A stretch of 64,000 nucleotides of DNA. It comes from Chloroflexota bacterium. GTDB lineage: Bacteria > Chloroflexota > Anaerolineae > Aggregatilineales > Phototrophicaceae. Positions 44,417-52,749 of this stretch are shown here, piece by piece. A program made the position numbers and the translations under genes. The stretch spans positions 744,001-808,000 of the forward strand of contig JAIUNI010000001.1 of NCBI GenBank assembly GCA_020161935.1, written 5' to 3'. The notes beneath the pieces were generated by a model that was not told the origin of the DNA, searched no databases, and saw nothing but the letters and a program-made list of their open reading frames with translations. Within the stretch, counting starts at the first letter, position 1. Every line of letters begins with the position of its first letter.

Positions 44417-45958
44417 ATGCGTAGTATTTCCGTCCATATAATTGCCTTGATGTTGTCTCTAATCACAACAGCATGTGTTAGATTACAACCTCAAGTTGTG
44501 GTGATTACGGCAACACCGACCCTTAGTAACAGTCAACCAGAAGTTGGAGTGTTACCCACAGATGACATCCCGTTATCCTTTTCAACACCAACTGCCCTGA
44601 CTACTCCAACTCCGATGACCGTTGGGCTAGCCGCGCAGCCACTTACGTATATTGTCCAACCGGGCGATACACTTTCGGGTATTGCATCGGAATATGGGGT
44701 TAGGCTCGAAACGCTGCTCGAACTCAACCAAATTGATGATGGAAATCTTATTTCAGTCGGTCAAGTGCTAAAGCTGCCTGCTGAACCGAACACTCTAACC
44801 CCATCCAAAAACATTTTGCCCAATGGTCGATTTATTCGCGGTTCTGAAAGTAATACATTCGATACAATACGCTATGTAAGTGAACAAACTGGTTATATTC
44901 GCACTGCGAGCGATGTTGTGGAAGAAAAGCTACTCTCCGCAGCCGAAGTGGTTCAGCGTGTTTCGCAAGAGTATCGGGTAGATGCGCGTTTATTACTTGC
45001 TATCTTAGAATATCGTGCGCGGTGGTTAACCAGTGAAATTATTGATGAGACGAGGAAACTGTTCCCCATACAGGGTATGCCATCACCTGACGGATTTGAT
45101 CGTACTGGTTTGTATAAGCAGTTATCATGGCTCGCGAACCAACTCAACAGTGGGTACTACGGCTGGAAATATGGCAACTTAAGCAATTTGGAATTTGATG
45201 ACAGTGAGCGCGTGAAGATTGCACCAGACCTAAATGCGGCAACAGTTGCTATACAACGATTTTTCAGTATCCAAAGTTTATATGAGGATTGGGAACAAGC
45301 TGTCTCTACAAACGGTCTTGACCAAACTTATCGCAATCTATTTGGGGATCCTTTTGCCGGTAGTGGGCTTGATCCTGTTCCCGCTGACTTAGTGCAACCT
45401 CTATTGACATTCCCCTTTCCTTCAGGACAAACATGGTTTTTTACCGGCGGGCCGCATGGTGGGTGGGGCAGTGGGAGTGCGTGGTCGGCAATTGATTTTG
45501 CGCCACCTGATGATCGACCAGATGGCAGTGCCTTATGTTACGTATCGGATTTTTGGGCGACTGCCGTAGCTGATGGAATCATCACTCAGAGTTCTGAAGG
45601 TGCTGTTTTTCTTGATCTTGATGGCGATGGTGACGAAACTACTGGTTGGGCAATTCTCTACTTGCATATGGCTTCAGAAGACCGAGTCAGTGAAGGAACC
45701 ATCGTAAAAATAGGGGATCGAATCGGAAAACCATCATGCGAGGGTGGATTTTCGACAGCAACTCACATGCACATCGCGCGCTTATATAATGGCGAATGGA
45801 TTCCAGTGAGTGCAGAAAATGTTGCGTCATTCGTTATGAGTGGTTGGACAGTGTATGGATATAGTGGTCAGGAGTATCAGGGTTTTATGGATAAGAATGG
45901 TGAACGTCGTGACGCAGAACAAGGGCGGTTGACACCTATCAACCGTGTTACATGGTAG
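44417..45958 (+). CDS. LysM and M23-peptidase-like lipoprotein
   Basis: A 513-aa exported protein. The lipoprotein signal ends in LSLITTAC (Cys20). After a Thr/Pro-rich linker there is one LysM (about 77-122, YIVQPGDTLSGIASEYGV). A middle helical domain (about 140-320) contains DARLLLAILEYRARWLT, reminiscent of a lytic-transglycosylase-like fold. The C-terminal domain (about 335-480) resembles M23 peptidases: GGPHGGWGSGSAWSAIDFAP with His and Asp, and ATHMHIARLYNG with the HxH pair. All zinc ligands seem present. It probably remodels peptidoglycan. The next gene starts 8 bases after its stop. Confidence 0.82.
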   Translation: MRSISVHIIALMLSLITTACVRLQPQVVVITATPTLSNSQPEVGVLPTDDIPLSFSTPTALTTPTPMTVGLAAQPLTYIVQPGDTLSGIASEYGVRLETLLELNQIDDGNLISVGQVLKLPAEPNTLTPSKNILPNGRFIRGSESNTFDTIRYVSEQTGYIRTASDVVEEKLLSAAEVVQRVSQEYRVDARLLLAILEYRARWLTSEIIDETRKLFPIQGMPSPDGFDRTGLYKQLSWLANQLNSGYYGWKYGNLSNLEFDDSERVKIAPDLNAATVAIQRFFSIQSLYEDWEQAVSTNGLDQTYRNLFGDPFAGSGLDPVPADLVQPLLTFPFPSGQTWFFTGGPHGGWGSGSAWSAIDFAPPDDRPDGSALCYVSDFWATAVADGIITQSSEGAVFLDLDGDGDETTGWAILYLHMASEDRVSEGTIVKIGDRIGKPSCEGGFSTATHMHIARLYNGEWIPVSAENVASFVMSGWTVYGYSGQEYQGFMDKNGERRDAEQGRLTPINRVTW

Positions 45959-45965
45959 CCGCAAC

Positions 45966-46796
45966 ATGAAAAATCAACGACTGCAATTTGGATTTTTTGC
46001 ATTAGTTATTGCAGGTGCTTGTTTCCTGCGTGTTAATGAACAGCATGTAACAGCATCACCGTCCCTTCAAGAATTACCAACAGCAACTCCACTTCAAGTA
46101 AGTCTGCCAACACCGCTGCCCATACTTCCGACAGCAACATCATTGGTAAATAATGTTGTGCCGGTAGAGCGAAGTCCTACTCCAGAAGGTGCTGCTTATC
46201 TTGAGGCGATTACAGAAGCAAATGTACGCTCTCAGGCTGACCCGGAATCGGAAAGACTAGGTACGATCCGAGCAGGCGAACAGTATACGGTTATTGGCCG
46301 CTATTTCAGGTGGTATCAGTTTCAATACAGTCAGTCGGCAAGTGGAACAGGATGGGTATTTGATGAACTTGTCAATGTCAGTGGCAATACCAATAATATC
46401 CCTGACTTAAGCGCTACCACACCAACACCTGATATTGCAGCTCTACAAAATAGCAACACATTAGCCCAAATCACACAAACTCCGGGTGGCGTACTGACAG
46501 CCACTGCTAATGTTGGAGTCGTTCCACTACCGCTTCCAACAAACAACGGTGCTTCTGTTTTACCGCAAGACCTCGCTGCCACAATCCTCCCTACCTTTAC
46601 TGTCCCCGCAAATGTTGCAGTGCCTAACACAAGCGTAACATCAAGTGAGGGTGATGGAATTATCGCTACGCCCCAGCTTACCGAAGCTCAATCGAGCGAA
46701 ATTGTCTTACCTTCGCGAATTCCCCCAATTGTGCCTATTTTGTTACTTGGTGGGGTAGGGATGCTAGGATTGCTAATCAGTTCATCACGACGCTAA
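45966..46796 (+). CDS. SH3b-domain single-pass membrane protein
   Basis: A 276-aa protein starting at ATG 45966 (an ATG at 45945 overlaps the previous stop and adds seven residues that do not fit). It has an N-terminal signal/anchor (LQFGFFALVIAGACFL), a Thr/Pro spacer, an SH3b domain (about 75-140; ITEANVRSQADPESERLGTI, YRWYQFQYSQ-type core, GWVFDELV), a long disordered Ser/Thr/Pro-rich region, and a C-terminal membrane helix (PIVPILLLGGVGMLGLLI) followed by SSRR, giving a sortase-like but LPxTG-free end. It is likely coupled to the upstream LysM/M23 gene and may bind peptidoglycan. Confidence 0.75.
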   Translation: MKNQRLQFGFFALVIAGACFLRVNEQHVTASPSLQELPTATPLQVSLPTPLPILPTATSLVNNVVPVERSPTPEGAAYLEAITEANVRSQADPESERLGTIRAGEQYTVIGRYFRWYQFQYSQSASGTGWVFDELVNVSGNTNNIPDLSATTPTPDIAALQNSNTLAQITQTPGGVLTATANVGVVPLPLPTNNGASVLPQDLAATILPTFTVPANVAVPNTSVTSSEGDGIIATPQLTEAQSSEIVLPSRIPPIVPILLLGGVGMLGLLISSSRR

Positions 46797-46799
46797 AAG

Positions 46800-46829
46800 A
46801 AAAGCGCCTTCAAGTTGAAGGCGCTTTTG
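46800..46829. terminator. Bidirectional terminator
   Basis: AAAAGCGCCTTCAA (46800-46813) is exactly inverted in TTGAAGGCGCTTTT, giving a strong hairpin between the convergent SH3b and erpA genes. Confidence 0.9.
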
Positions 46830-46851
46830 TTATTACATTCGGAGGTAGAAA

Positions 46852-47274
46852 CTAATGGCTGCAACTGCTGCAACTACCAGAGCTTTCCTCGCTATCTTTG
46901 CCGGTGCGGAATGAACTGCCGCAACCACAGCTCGAAACAGCATTTGGGTTCTCAATGCGGAAACCGCCACCCATCAAGCTATCGACATAATCAATAGTGG
47001 CACCTTGCAGATACATGAGACTGGTGGAGTCTATAAGCAGCGAAACACCATCAATTGCTACCACTTGGTCGAATTCTTTTGGCGATTCTTCAAAAGCCAT
47101 ACCATATTGCATTCCTGAACATCCGCCGCCGGACACAAAAACGCGCAGGGAATGATTCGGAATGTTACGCTGCTGAAGCAAATTGCGAATAACTTCAACC
47201 GCAGAAGGAGTGACAGACAAAACCGGTGTGATGTCGATTGTAGTCTGGAGAATTTCCTGTTCAATAACTGACAT
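46852..47274 (-). CDS. erpA: Iron-sulfur cluster insertion protein, ErpA/IscA type
   Basis: A 140-aa A-type carrier that passes Fe-S clusters to apoenzymes. Cys52 in GGGCSGMQYGMAF and the pair Cys116/Cys118 in SSCGCGSSF form the conserved triad. VDSLMGGGFRIENPNA is the standard C-terminal stretch. An unusual Cys-containing tail (SGSCSSCSH, Cys134 and Cys137) extends beyond the usual end. AGGAG lies 10-14 bases before ATG 47274. The promoter upstream is near consensus (47313-47341). It lies just below a SufR-like regulator on the same strand. Confidence 0.92.
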   Translation of the reverse strand: MSVIEQEILQTTIDITPVLSVTPSAVEVIRNLLQQRNIPNHSLRVFVSGGGCSGMQYGMAFEESPKEFDQVVAIDGVSLLIDSTSLMYLQGATIDYVDSLMGGGFRIENPNAVSSCGCGSSFRTGKDSEESSGSCSSCSH

Positions 47275-47312
47275 GGTGTTAGGCTCCTAAATGGACTCTA
47301 ATGTTTAGTGAA

Positions 47313-47341
47313 AGTATAACATATGTGATTAGTGAGGTCAA
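47313..47341 (-). promoter_or_regulatory. Promoter of erpA with putative SufR-like operator
   Basis: On the minus strand TTGACC and TATACT are 17 bases apart, 38 bases above the ATG. The spacer starts with CTCACTAATCA, closely matching CTCACTTATTCA at the same place in the regulator's own promoter, suggesting shared control. Confidence 0.7.
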
Positions 47342-47365
47342 TTAAAACGATGGTGATTGTAAAAA

Positions 47366-48010
47366 TTATCCATGAACTATTTCTTGCTCAGGTATAAAGT
47401 AGGAACAAGCTGGATCACCGTTTGAAATGCGCGTCTTTAAACGCGGAACCACACCGAGCAATGCGGCTACCAACTTCATATCCATATCGCAAAGCATAAG
47501 ATTTTCTTCCGCAGCTTTGTGGTAAGGGCAATTCGCTGTGTAGAGAAAATAGCCGTCTTCAGCCTTTTCCCAATGGGCATTGTAGCCATGATCATTTAAA
47601 TAGTTGACAACGCAATTTAGGCGCTCTAACAGCGGTAAATCCGGTATACCAGCATCGGCTGCCATACAAGTCGCGACTCCATCAAGCAAAACATTGACTT
47701 GTGATAGAGGAACCGTATTTGATAGCTGGTTCAATATGTGATTAACTAATGGCTGATAATTATTCGGGAAATAGTCCTTCGCAGCCTCAGTTAATACGTA
47801 TACTTGCTGTGGTCGCCCCGGTGAATTTCGATGACGCAGATTAGACAAGCTGATGAGTTCTTCTCTTAGTAATTCACCTAGATGATGCCGCACCGTTACA
47901 GCCGTGATGACACTGCCGCGACGAGTCTTCAGTTCAGTAACGATTTCATCGACAGTGGCTTGAGATTTTTGCCGTAGGATTTCAAGGATAAATTGGCGAG
48001 TTTCCTGCAT
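47366..48010 (-). CDS. sufR: SufR-like Fe-S-responsive transcriptional regulator
   Basis: A DeoR/ArsR-type winged-helix regulator (214 aa from ATG 48010; an ATG at 48049 would add 13 residues but falls at the likely transcription start). The N-terminal HTH reads FILEILRQKSQATVDEIVTE, then VTVRHHLGELLREELIS and GRPQQVYVLTEAAKDYFP. The C-terminal half has three cysteines, in TANCPYH, LMLCDMD and DPACSYF, spaced C-x12-C-x27-C, which is the spacing I recall for the cluster ligands of SufR proteins. SufR represses Fe-S assembly genes when cluster-loaded. Being next to erpA, with related promoters, it probably regulates both. A suf operon is not in the window. Confidence 0.82.
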   Translation of the reverse strand: MQETRQFILEILRQKSQATVDEIVTELKTRRGSVITAVTVRHHLGELLREELISLSNLRHRNSPGRPQQVYVLTEAAKDYFPNNYQPLVNHILNQLSNTVPLSQVNVLLDGVATCMAADAGIPDLPLLERLNCVVNYLNDHGYNAHWEKAEDGYFLYTANCPYHKAAEENLMLCDMDMKLVAALLGVVPRLKTRISNGDPACSYFIPEQEIVHG

Positions 48011-48053
48011 GAATAGTGACCCCACCACAATATTTACAACTTCCATCATAAAA

Positions 48054-48083
48054 AGTCTATCATTTGAATAAGTGAGTTGTCAA
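48054..48083 (-). promoter_or_regulatory. Promoter of the SufR-like gene
   Basis: On the minus strand a consensus TTGACA (48078-48083) and TAGACT (48054-48059) are 18 bases apart. The spacer begins ACTCACTTATTCA, which matches the erpA promoter. Confidence 0.65.
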
Positions 48084-48175
48084 CGGAAGGGGCAAGTATG
48101 TGATTGACGGTTATACGTTCATTATGCTACTATCTTTCCTCTATACTTTGCCTACTTTTATTGAAAGAAAAGTTT

Positions 48176-49018
48176 GTGGTAGACACTGTTGCATTTCAGG
48201 GTATTCATGGGGCGTATTCTGAGCAGGCGCTGCGCCAATTTTTCGGCACTTCTGTTGAAGTAAAACCTTGTGAAACGTTACATGACTTGTTCGCTGCTAT
48301 TCAATCACGCCAAGTTAAATACGCGATTATGCCAATTGAGAATGCACTTGCTGGCGCTGTAAGCCAAGCATATGAATTACTCATGGACTATGACGTTCTG
48401 ATCCAAGCAGAAGTCTATTTGCATGTACACCATGCGCTTTACACAACGGGTGGACAAAAAATAGAAGACTTGCAGCAAGTCCGTTCTCACCCACAAGCAC
48501 TCGCACAATGCGATCAGTTTTTGCGTCGACATCATATCAAGCCTGTGCCGTGGTATGACACTGCGGGTTCCGCTAAAGATTTGGCAGCCGATCCACTGCC
48601 GGGTGTGGGTGCGATTGCCAGTGAACTCGCTGGTGATTTATACAAACTTGATCGGTTGGCTTCACAAATTGAAGATGTTGCGTTTAACTTCACACGTTTT
48701 CTCGTTTTGGGGCATGAAGACCCGCCGCGTGGTGAATACAATAAAACGTCGCTTATCTTTGCGACTCGTCACCGGCCGTCTGCTTTATATGATTGCATCG
48801 GTGAATTTGCGACACGCGGCTTAAATCTTACTAAGATCGAATCAAGGCCGCGTCGCAACAGACCGTGGGAGCCTGTCTTTTACCTTGATTTTGAGGGTCA
48901 CTGGCAAGATCAAAACTGCCAAGAAGCCTTAGCACGGCTCCTCCAAAGAGCATCGTTCGTGAAAATGCTCGGGTCATATCCAGCAGTTAAAACAGGAAAC
49001 GAAACCGTAGGTATTTAA
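48176..49018 (+). CDS. pheA: Prephenate dehydratase
   Basis: A 280-aa enzyme converting prephenate to phenylpyruvate in phenylalanine synthesis. GTG 48176 is chosen because the family N-terminus VAFQGIHGAYSEQALRQFF begins there; an ATG at 48104 would add 24 unrelated residues. Catalytic domain landmarks: MPIENALAGAVSQAYELL, VRSHPQALAQC, and the FNFTRFLVLG stretch with the catalytic TRF triad. The C-terminal ACT domain contains LNLTKIESRPRRNRPWEPVFYLDFEGH, where ESRP marks the phenylalanine feedback site. There is no chorismate mutase domain, so it is monofunctional. asd follows by 14 bases. Confidence 0.94.
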   Translation: MVDTVAFQGIHGAYSEQALRQFFGTSVEVKPCETLHDLFAAIQSRQVKYAIMPIENALAGAVSQAYELLMDYDVLIQAEVYLHVHHALYTTGGQKIEDLQQVRSHPQALAQCDQFLRRHHIKPVPWYDTAGSAKDLAADPLPGVGAIASELAGDLYKLDRLASQIEDVAFNFTRFLVLGHEDPPRGEYNKTSLIFATRHRPSALYDCIGEFATRGLNLTKIESRPRRNRPWEPVFYLDFEGHWQDQNCQEALARLLQRASFVKMLGSYPAVKTGNETVGI

Positions 49019-49032
49019 CCAAAGGTAGACTT

Positions 49033-50115
49033 ATGCAGAAATTAGGTGTGGCTATCCTCGGCGCTACAGGTGCAGTAGGGCAGCGTTTCATACAACTCCT
49101 CGAAAATCACCCGTGGTTTTATGTCGCGGAAGTGATTGGCTCCAGTCGAAGCGCTGGGCAGCCCTACGGGGAAATTACCAATTGGGTGCTAGATGGTAAT
49201 GTTCCAGATTCGGTTTCCCATTTGACCGTTAAGCCATTAGATGGCAATTTCGACTCGCCATTGATCTTTTCAGCCTTACCTAAAGAAGCCGCTGAAACGC
49301 GCGAAATCGAGCTTGCCGCTGCGGGGCATATCGTTTGCACGAATGCGTCGGCAAATCGCATGGTAGATGATTTCCCACTGCTGCTTCCAGAAGTTAACCA
49401 CGACCATATTAAACTGATTGACGTTCAACGAGAGAAACGTGGTTGGAAAACCGGTGCCGTCATCGCGAATTCGAATTGCACTGCGATGCCGGTCGTTATG
49501 GCACTCGCGCCACTACGACAGTTTGGGATTACTAAAATTATCGTGGTAAGCGCCCAAGCGATAAGTGGAGCAGGGTATCCGGGCGTAGCATCACTCGACA
49601 TCTTAGATAACATGATCCCATACGTTAGCGGCGATGAGCAAAAACTCGAAACGGAAACGCTGCGTATGTTGGGCAGTTATCAAAATGAACAAATAAGCTG
49701 GATGGATGCAAAATTGAGCGCATCCTGTAATCGTGTGCCGGTTATTGATGGACATTTAGTTAATGTTTCGGTTGAACTTCGGGCTAATCCGAGATTAAAC
49801 GAAATCATCGACATTTGGACGAATTTCCGTGCATCAGCAGAAGTTGCCAATCTTCCAAGTGCGCCGGAGCATCCACTCTACTATATGCCGCAAATTGATC
49901 GTCCTCAAAGTAGGCGTGACCGAAACGCGGGTAAAGGGATGTCAACCTCGATTGGGCGCTTGCGAGAATGCCCCATCTTAGGGTACAAATTTGCAGCGTT
50001 GTCGCATAACACCATTCGGGGCGCTGCGGGTTGCAGCATCTTAAATGCGGAACTGATAGCGTCAAGCGGTTATATCGCGGCGTTTACACGAGAAAAAACA
50101 CTTTCTGCTGGCTAG
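49033..50115 (+). CDS. asd: Aspartate-semialdehyde dehydrogenase
   Basis: A 360-aa NADP-dependent enzyme reducing aspartyl phosphate to aspartate semialdehyde for Lys, Met, Thr and Ile synthesis. It has the N-terminal GATGAVGQRFIQLLENHPWF dinucleotide fold, the nucleophile Cys149 in NSNCTA, and VSAQAISGAGYPGVAS. The C-terminal region VPVIDGHLVNVSVEL carries the His used as base. The insertion pattern and length are of the archaeal/fungal-like type of ASADH rather than the enterobacterial one. It lies 14 bases below pheA, with a terminator hairpin after it. Confidence 0.95.
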   Translation: MQKLGVAILGATGAVGQRFIQLLENHPWFYVAEVIGSSRSAGQPYGEITNWVLDGNVPDSVSHLTVKPLDGNFDSPLIFSALPKEAAETREIELAAAGHIVCTNASANRMVDDFPLLLPEVNHDHIKLIDVQREKRGWKTGAVIANSNCTAMPVVMALAPLRQFGITKIIVVSAQAISGAGYPGVASLDILDNMIPYVSGDEQKLETETLRMLGSYQNEQISWMDAKLSASCNRVPVIDGHLVNVSVELRANPRLNEIIDIWTNFRASAEVANLPSAPEHPLYYMPQIDRPQSRRDRNAGKGMSTSIGRLRECPILGYKFAALSHNTIRGAAGCSILNAELIASSGYIAAFTREKTLSAG

Positions 50116-50151
50116 TTGCAAAACTGGCGACCTCATTTGAATGATTTTTCA

Positions 50152-50178
50152 GGCGGTGAGAAGCTCACCGCCGATTTG
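50152..50178 (+). terminator. Terminator after asd
   Basis: GGCGGTGAG (50152-50160) pairs with CTCACCGCC (50164-50172), loop AAG, followed by GATTTGTTT. Confidence 0.75.
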
Positions 50179-50192
50179 TTTGGAGCGTATTT

Positions 50193-51377
50193 ATGAAAGT
50201 ACTCATTGCTGGTATCGATGGGTATTTGGGGTGGCCGCTTGCCCAGTATTTAACGCAACGCGGGCATGTTGTCGCAGGAATTGATGCCTTACTTCGCAGA
50301 CAATGGGTCACAGAGATGGGCAGCGATAGTGCAATACCGATATGCTCAATCAACGACCGTTTAGCTGGTTATGAAAAATGCTTTGGTCAAGAATTGCTGT
50401 TTCGTGAGGGCAATCTACTCGATTACAAGTTTTTGAAAGAAAGTCTGGCTGAATTTCAACCTGATGCTATTGTTCACTTCGCGGAAATGCCATCAGCTCC
50501 TTACTCAATGATTGACCAAGAACATTCGTTTTTTACACAACAAAATAATGTGATGGGCAGCCTAAACCTCCTGTGGGCGATAAAAGAGGTTTGTCCTGAA
50601 ACTCACCTGATCAAATTAGGGACTATGGGTGAATACGGCACCCCAAATCTAGATATACCAGAAGGCTTCTTTGAAATAGAATTTAGAGGGCGAAAAGATG
50701 TCCTCCCATTCCCGCGCCAAGCTGGAAGTTTTTATCACTGGAGCAAAGTACACGACTCAAATAACACTATGTTCGCCTGCCGTATTTGGGGCTTAAAGGC
50801 GACTGACATCATGCAAGGGGTGGTGTTTGGCACGCGAATCGATAACGATGGAGGCGATCCCAGCCTAAGGACGCGCTTAGACTTCGACCAATGTTTTGGA
50901 ACAGCCATTAACCGTTTTTGCTGTCAGGCTGTAATTGAGCATCCTCTCACGGTATATGGTGGCGGTGGACAAATACGGGGTTTTATTCCATTACGGGATT
51001 CAATGCAGTGCGTTGCTTTGGTAATTGAAAATCCACCATCGATGGGCGAGTATCGCGTATTTAACCAATTTGATCGCACGTATACAATTGAAGCGTTAGC
51101 AAGCCTAGTACAAGTTGCAGCCTCCGATCTTGGGATTAACGTTGTCATTCAAAACTACGAGAACCCACGAACGGAAATGGCAAAGCATCATTACAATCCT
51201 GATCGCAACCGACTTGTCGAACTTGGCTACAAACCATTTGGAAATATCGTTGGCGAAATTAAAATCATGCTTGACGACTTAAGCACTTGGCGCGAACGTA
51301 TCATTAAGCATAAACAGGTTCTGATCCCTGATATTCGGTGGGATGGCTCACGTCGACCATCACGGGGCATTAATTGA
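50193..51377 (+). CDS. sqdB: UDP-sulfoquinovose synthase
   Basis: A 394-aa short-chain epimerase-fold enzyme that makes UDP-sulfoquinovose from UDP-glucose and sulfite, the head group donor of the sulfolipid SQDG. GIDGYLGWPLAQYL is the NAD motif. Markers matching plant SQD1 and bacterial SqdB: LLRRQWVTEMGSDSAIPI, HFAEMPSAPYSM, KLGTMGEYGTPNLDIPEGFF (catalytic Thr and neighbours), SFYHWSKVHDSNN (Tyr and Lys) and ATDIMQGVVFGTR. Length is as in the family. An SQDG glycosyltransferase (SqdX/SqdD) is not in this window. It begins after the asd terminator and lies upstream of hisD on the same strand. Confidence 0.95.
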   Translation: MKVLIAGIDGYLGWPLAQYLTQRGHVVAGIDALLRRQWVTEMGSDSAIPICSINDRLAGYEKCFGQELLFREGNLLDYKFLKESLAEFQPDAIVHFAEMPSAPYSMIDQEHSFFTQQNNVMGSLNLLWAIKEVCPETHLIKLGTMGEYGTPNLDIPEGFFEIEFRGRKDVLPFPRQAGSFYHWSKVHDSNNTMFACRIWGLKATDIMQGVVFGTRIDNDGGDPSLRTRLDFDQCFGTAINRFCCQAVIEHPLTVYGGGGQIRGFIPLRDSMQCVALVIENPPSMGEYRVFNQFDRTYTIEALASLVQVAASDLGINVVIQNYENPRTEMAKHHYNPDRNRLVELGYKPFGNIVGEIKIMLDDLSTWRERIIKHKQVLIPDIRWDGSRRPSRGIN

Positions 51378-51429
51378 TGCACTTTACTGATTAAGTGGCT
51401 ATTGAACACTTTCTGAGAGGAAGTTGTGA

Positions 51430-52749
51430 ATGATTCAGTTTTTAGAGTTAAACAAACTCGGTACTGCTGAACTGGCTCGGCTTAAACAACGAGCCGAAAC
51501 GGATATTCGCCAGTTATTTCCAATCGCGCAGAACGTCATTGATAAAGTGCGAACGGATGGGGATAAAGCCGTCATTGATTTTGCTCGTCAATTTGATGCT
51601 AAAAACTTCGAAGCGCATATGTTGCGAGCAACTCCCGCGGACTTTGCTCATGCGAGAGCATCTGTTACACCAGATGTTATTCACGCCATCGAACAAGCAC
51701 ACGCTAATATTGAAAAATTCCACAAAGAGCAACTCCCTGAATCGATGTGGTTTACCGAAGTACAACCGGGGATCATGGCTGGCGAACGTATCACGCCAAT
51801 TGCCAGCGCTGGATTGTATGTACCGCGAGGTAAAGGGGCATTTCCTTCGGTCATGCTAATGCTTGCGACACCGGCTAAAGTAGCAGGTGTTCAGAAAATT
51901 GTTGTTGTTACGCCACCGACTCTTGATGGTAAAGCTGATGCGGGTTCACTTGTGGCTGCGGAAATTTGTGGTATCGATGAAGTTTATGTTGTCGGCGGGA
52001 TGCAGGCCATTGCTGCATTAGCATTCGGTACAGAAACGATACCCAAAGTTAGCAAAGTCATTGGCCCCGGAAGCAGCTATGTTTCTGCCGCAAAACGTCT
52101 ACTTTATGGCACTGTTGATGTTGGTTTACCGGCTGGGCCAAGCGAATCAATCATTTTGGCAGATGAAACCGTTGACCCACGTTTAGCTGCACTCGATCTC
52201 TTAGTGGAAGCAGAGCATGGCCCAGAGTCAGCCGCATTACTTGTCACACACAGCAGGGAAGTCGCAGAAGCTGCACATGCTGCGCTGCCGGACTACATCG
52301 CTGAGTTGCCAGAGTGGCGACAGGCATTTATTAAAAATGTCCTCAGCAATTACGGCGGCATTCTGCTAACCAGTAGTTTGGAGCAATCCATTGAGTTTGT
52401 GAACGAGTATGCGCCGGAACATCTTGAGATTCTAACGGCTGAACCGTTTATCACGCTCAACAAAATCCAAAACGCTGGCGAGATACTGCTAGGGCAGCTT
52501 ACACCTATTCCTACAGCAAATTATTGCTTGGGCTTAAACGCTATTCTACCTACGGGTGGATTTGCGCGAAGTTTTTCATCCGTTAGCGTTCATGACTTCC
52601 TAAAGCGCAGCGGGGTAGGGTATCTTTCGCGAGAAGGATATATGAAACTTCAAGGTATTACCGCTACACTTGCCGATTACGAAGATTTTCCGGCCCATGC
52701 GATGGCTATTCGCAAGCGAAATTTAATCTTAGGCGTAAATAATGACTGA
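51430..52749 (+). CDS. hisD: Histidinol dehydrogenase
   Basis: A 439-aa zinc enzyme for the last two steps of histidine synthesis. Typical stretches: AVIDFARQFDAKNFEAHMLR, YVPRGKGAFPSVMLMLATPA, VYVVGGMQAIAALAFGTETI, KVIGPGSSYVSAAKRLLYG, the zinc/substrate region LVEAEHGPESAALLVT, NEYAPEHLEI and the C-terminal SVHDFLKRSGVGYLSREGY. All conserved His/Asp/Glu positions look intact. ATG 51430 follows GAGAGGAAG. The next gene overlaps by 8 bases, so it is translationally coupled to an unassigned kinase. Other his genes in the window are hisG and hisZ, convergent. Confidence 0.97.
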   Translation: MIQFLELNKLGTAELARLKQRAETDIRQLFPIAQNVIDKVRTDGDKAVIDFARQFDAKNFEAHMLRATPADFAHARASVTPDVIHAIEQAHANIEKFHKEQLPESMWFTEVQPGIMAGERITPIASAGLYVPRGKGAFPSVMLMLATPAKVAGVQKIVVVTPPTLDGKADAGSLVAAEICGIDEVYVVGGMQAIAALAFGTETIPKVSKVIGPGSSYVSAAKRLLYGTVDVGLPAGPSESIILADETVDPRLAALDLLVEAEHGPESAALLVTHSREVAEAAHAALPDYIAELPEWRQAFIKNVLSNYGGILLTSSLEQSIEFVNEYAPEHLEILTAEPFITLNKIQNAGEILLGQLTPIPTANYCLGLNAILPTGGFARSFSSVSVHDFLKRSGVGYLSREGYMKLQGITATLADYEDFPAHAMAIRKRNLILGVNND

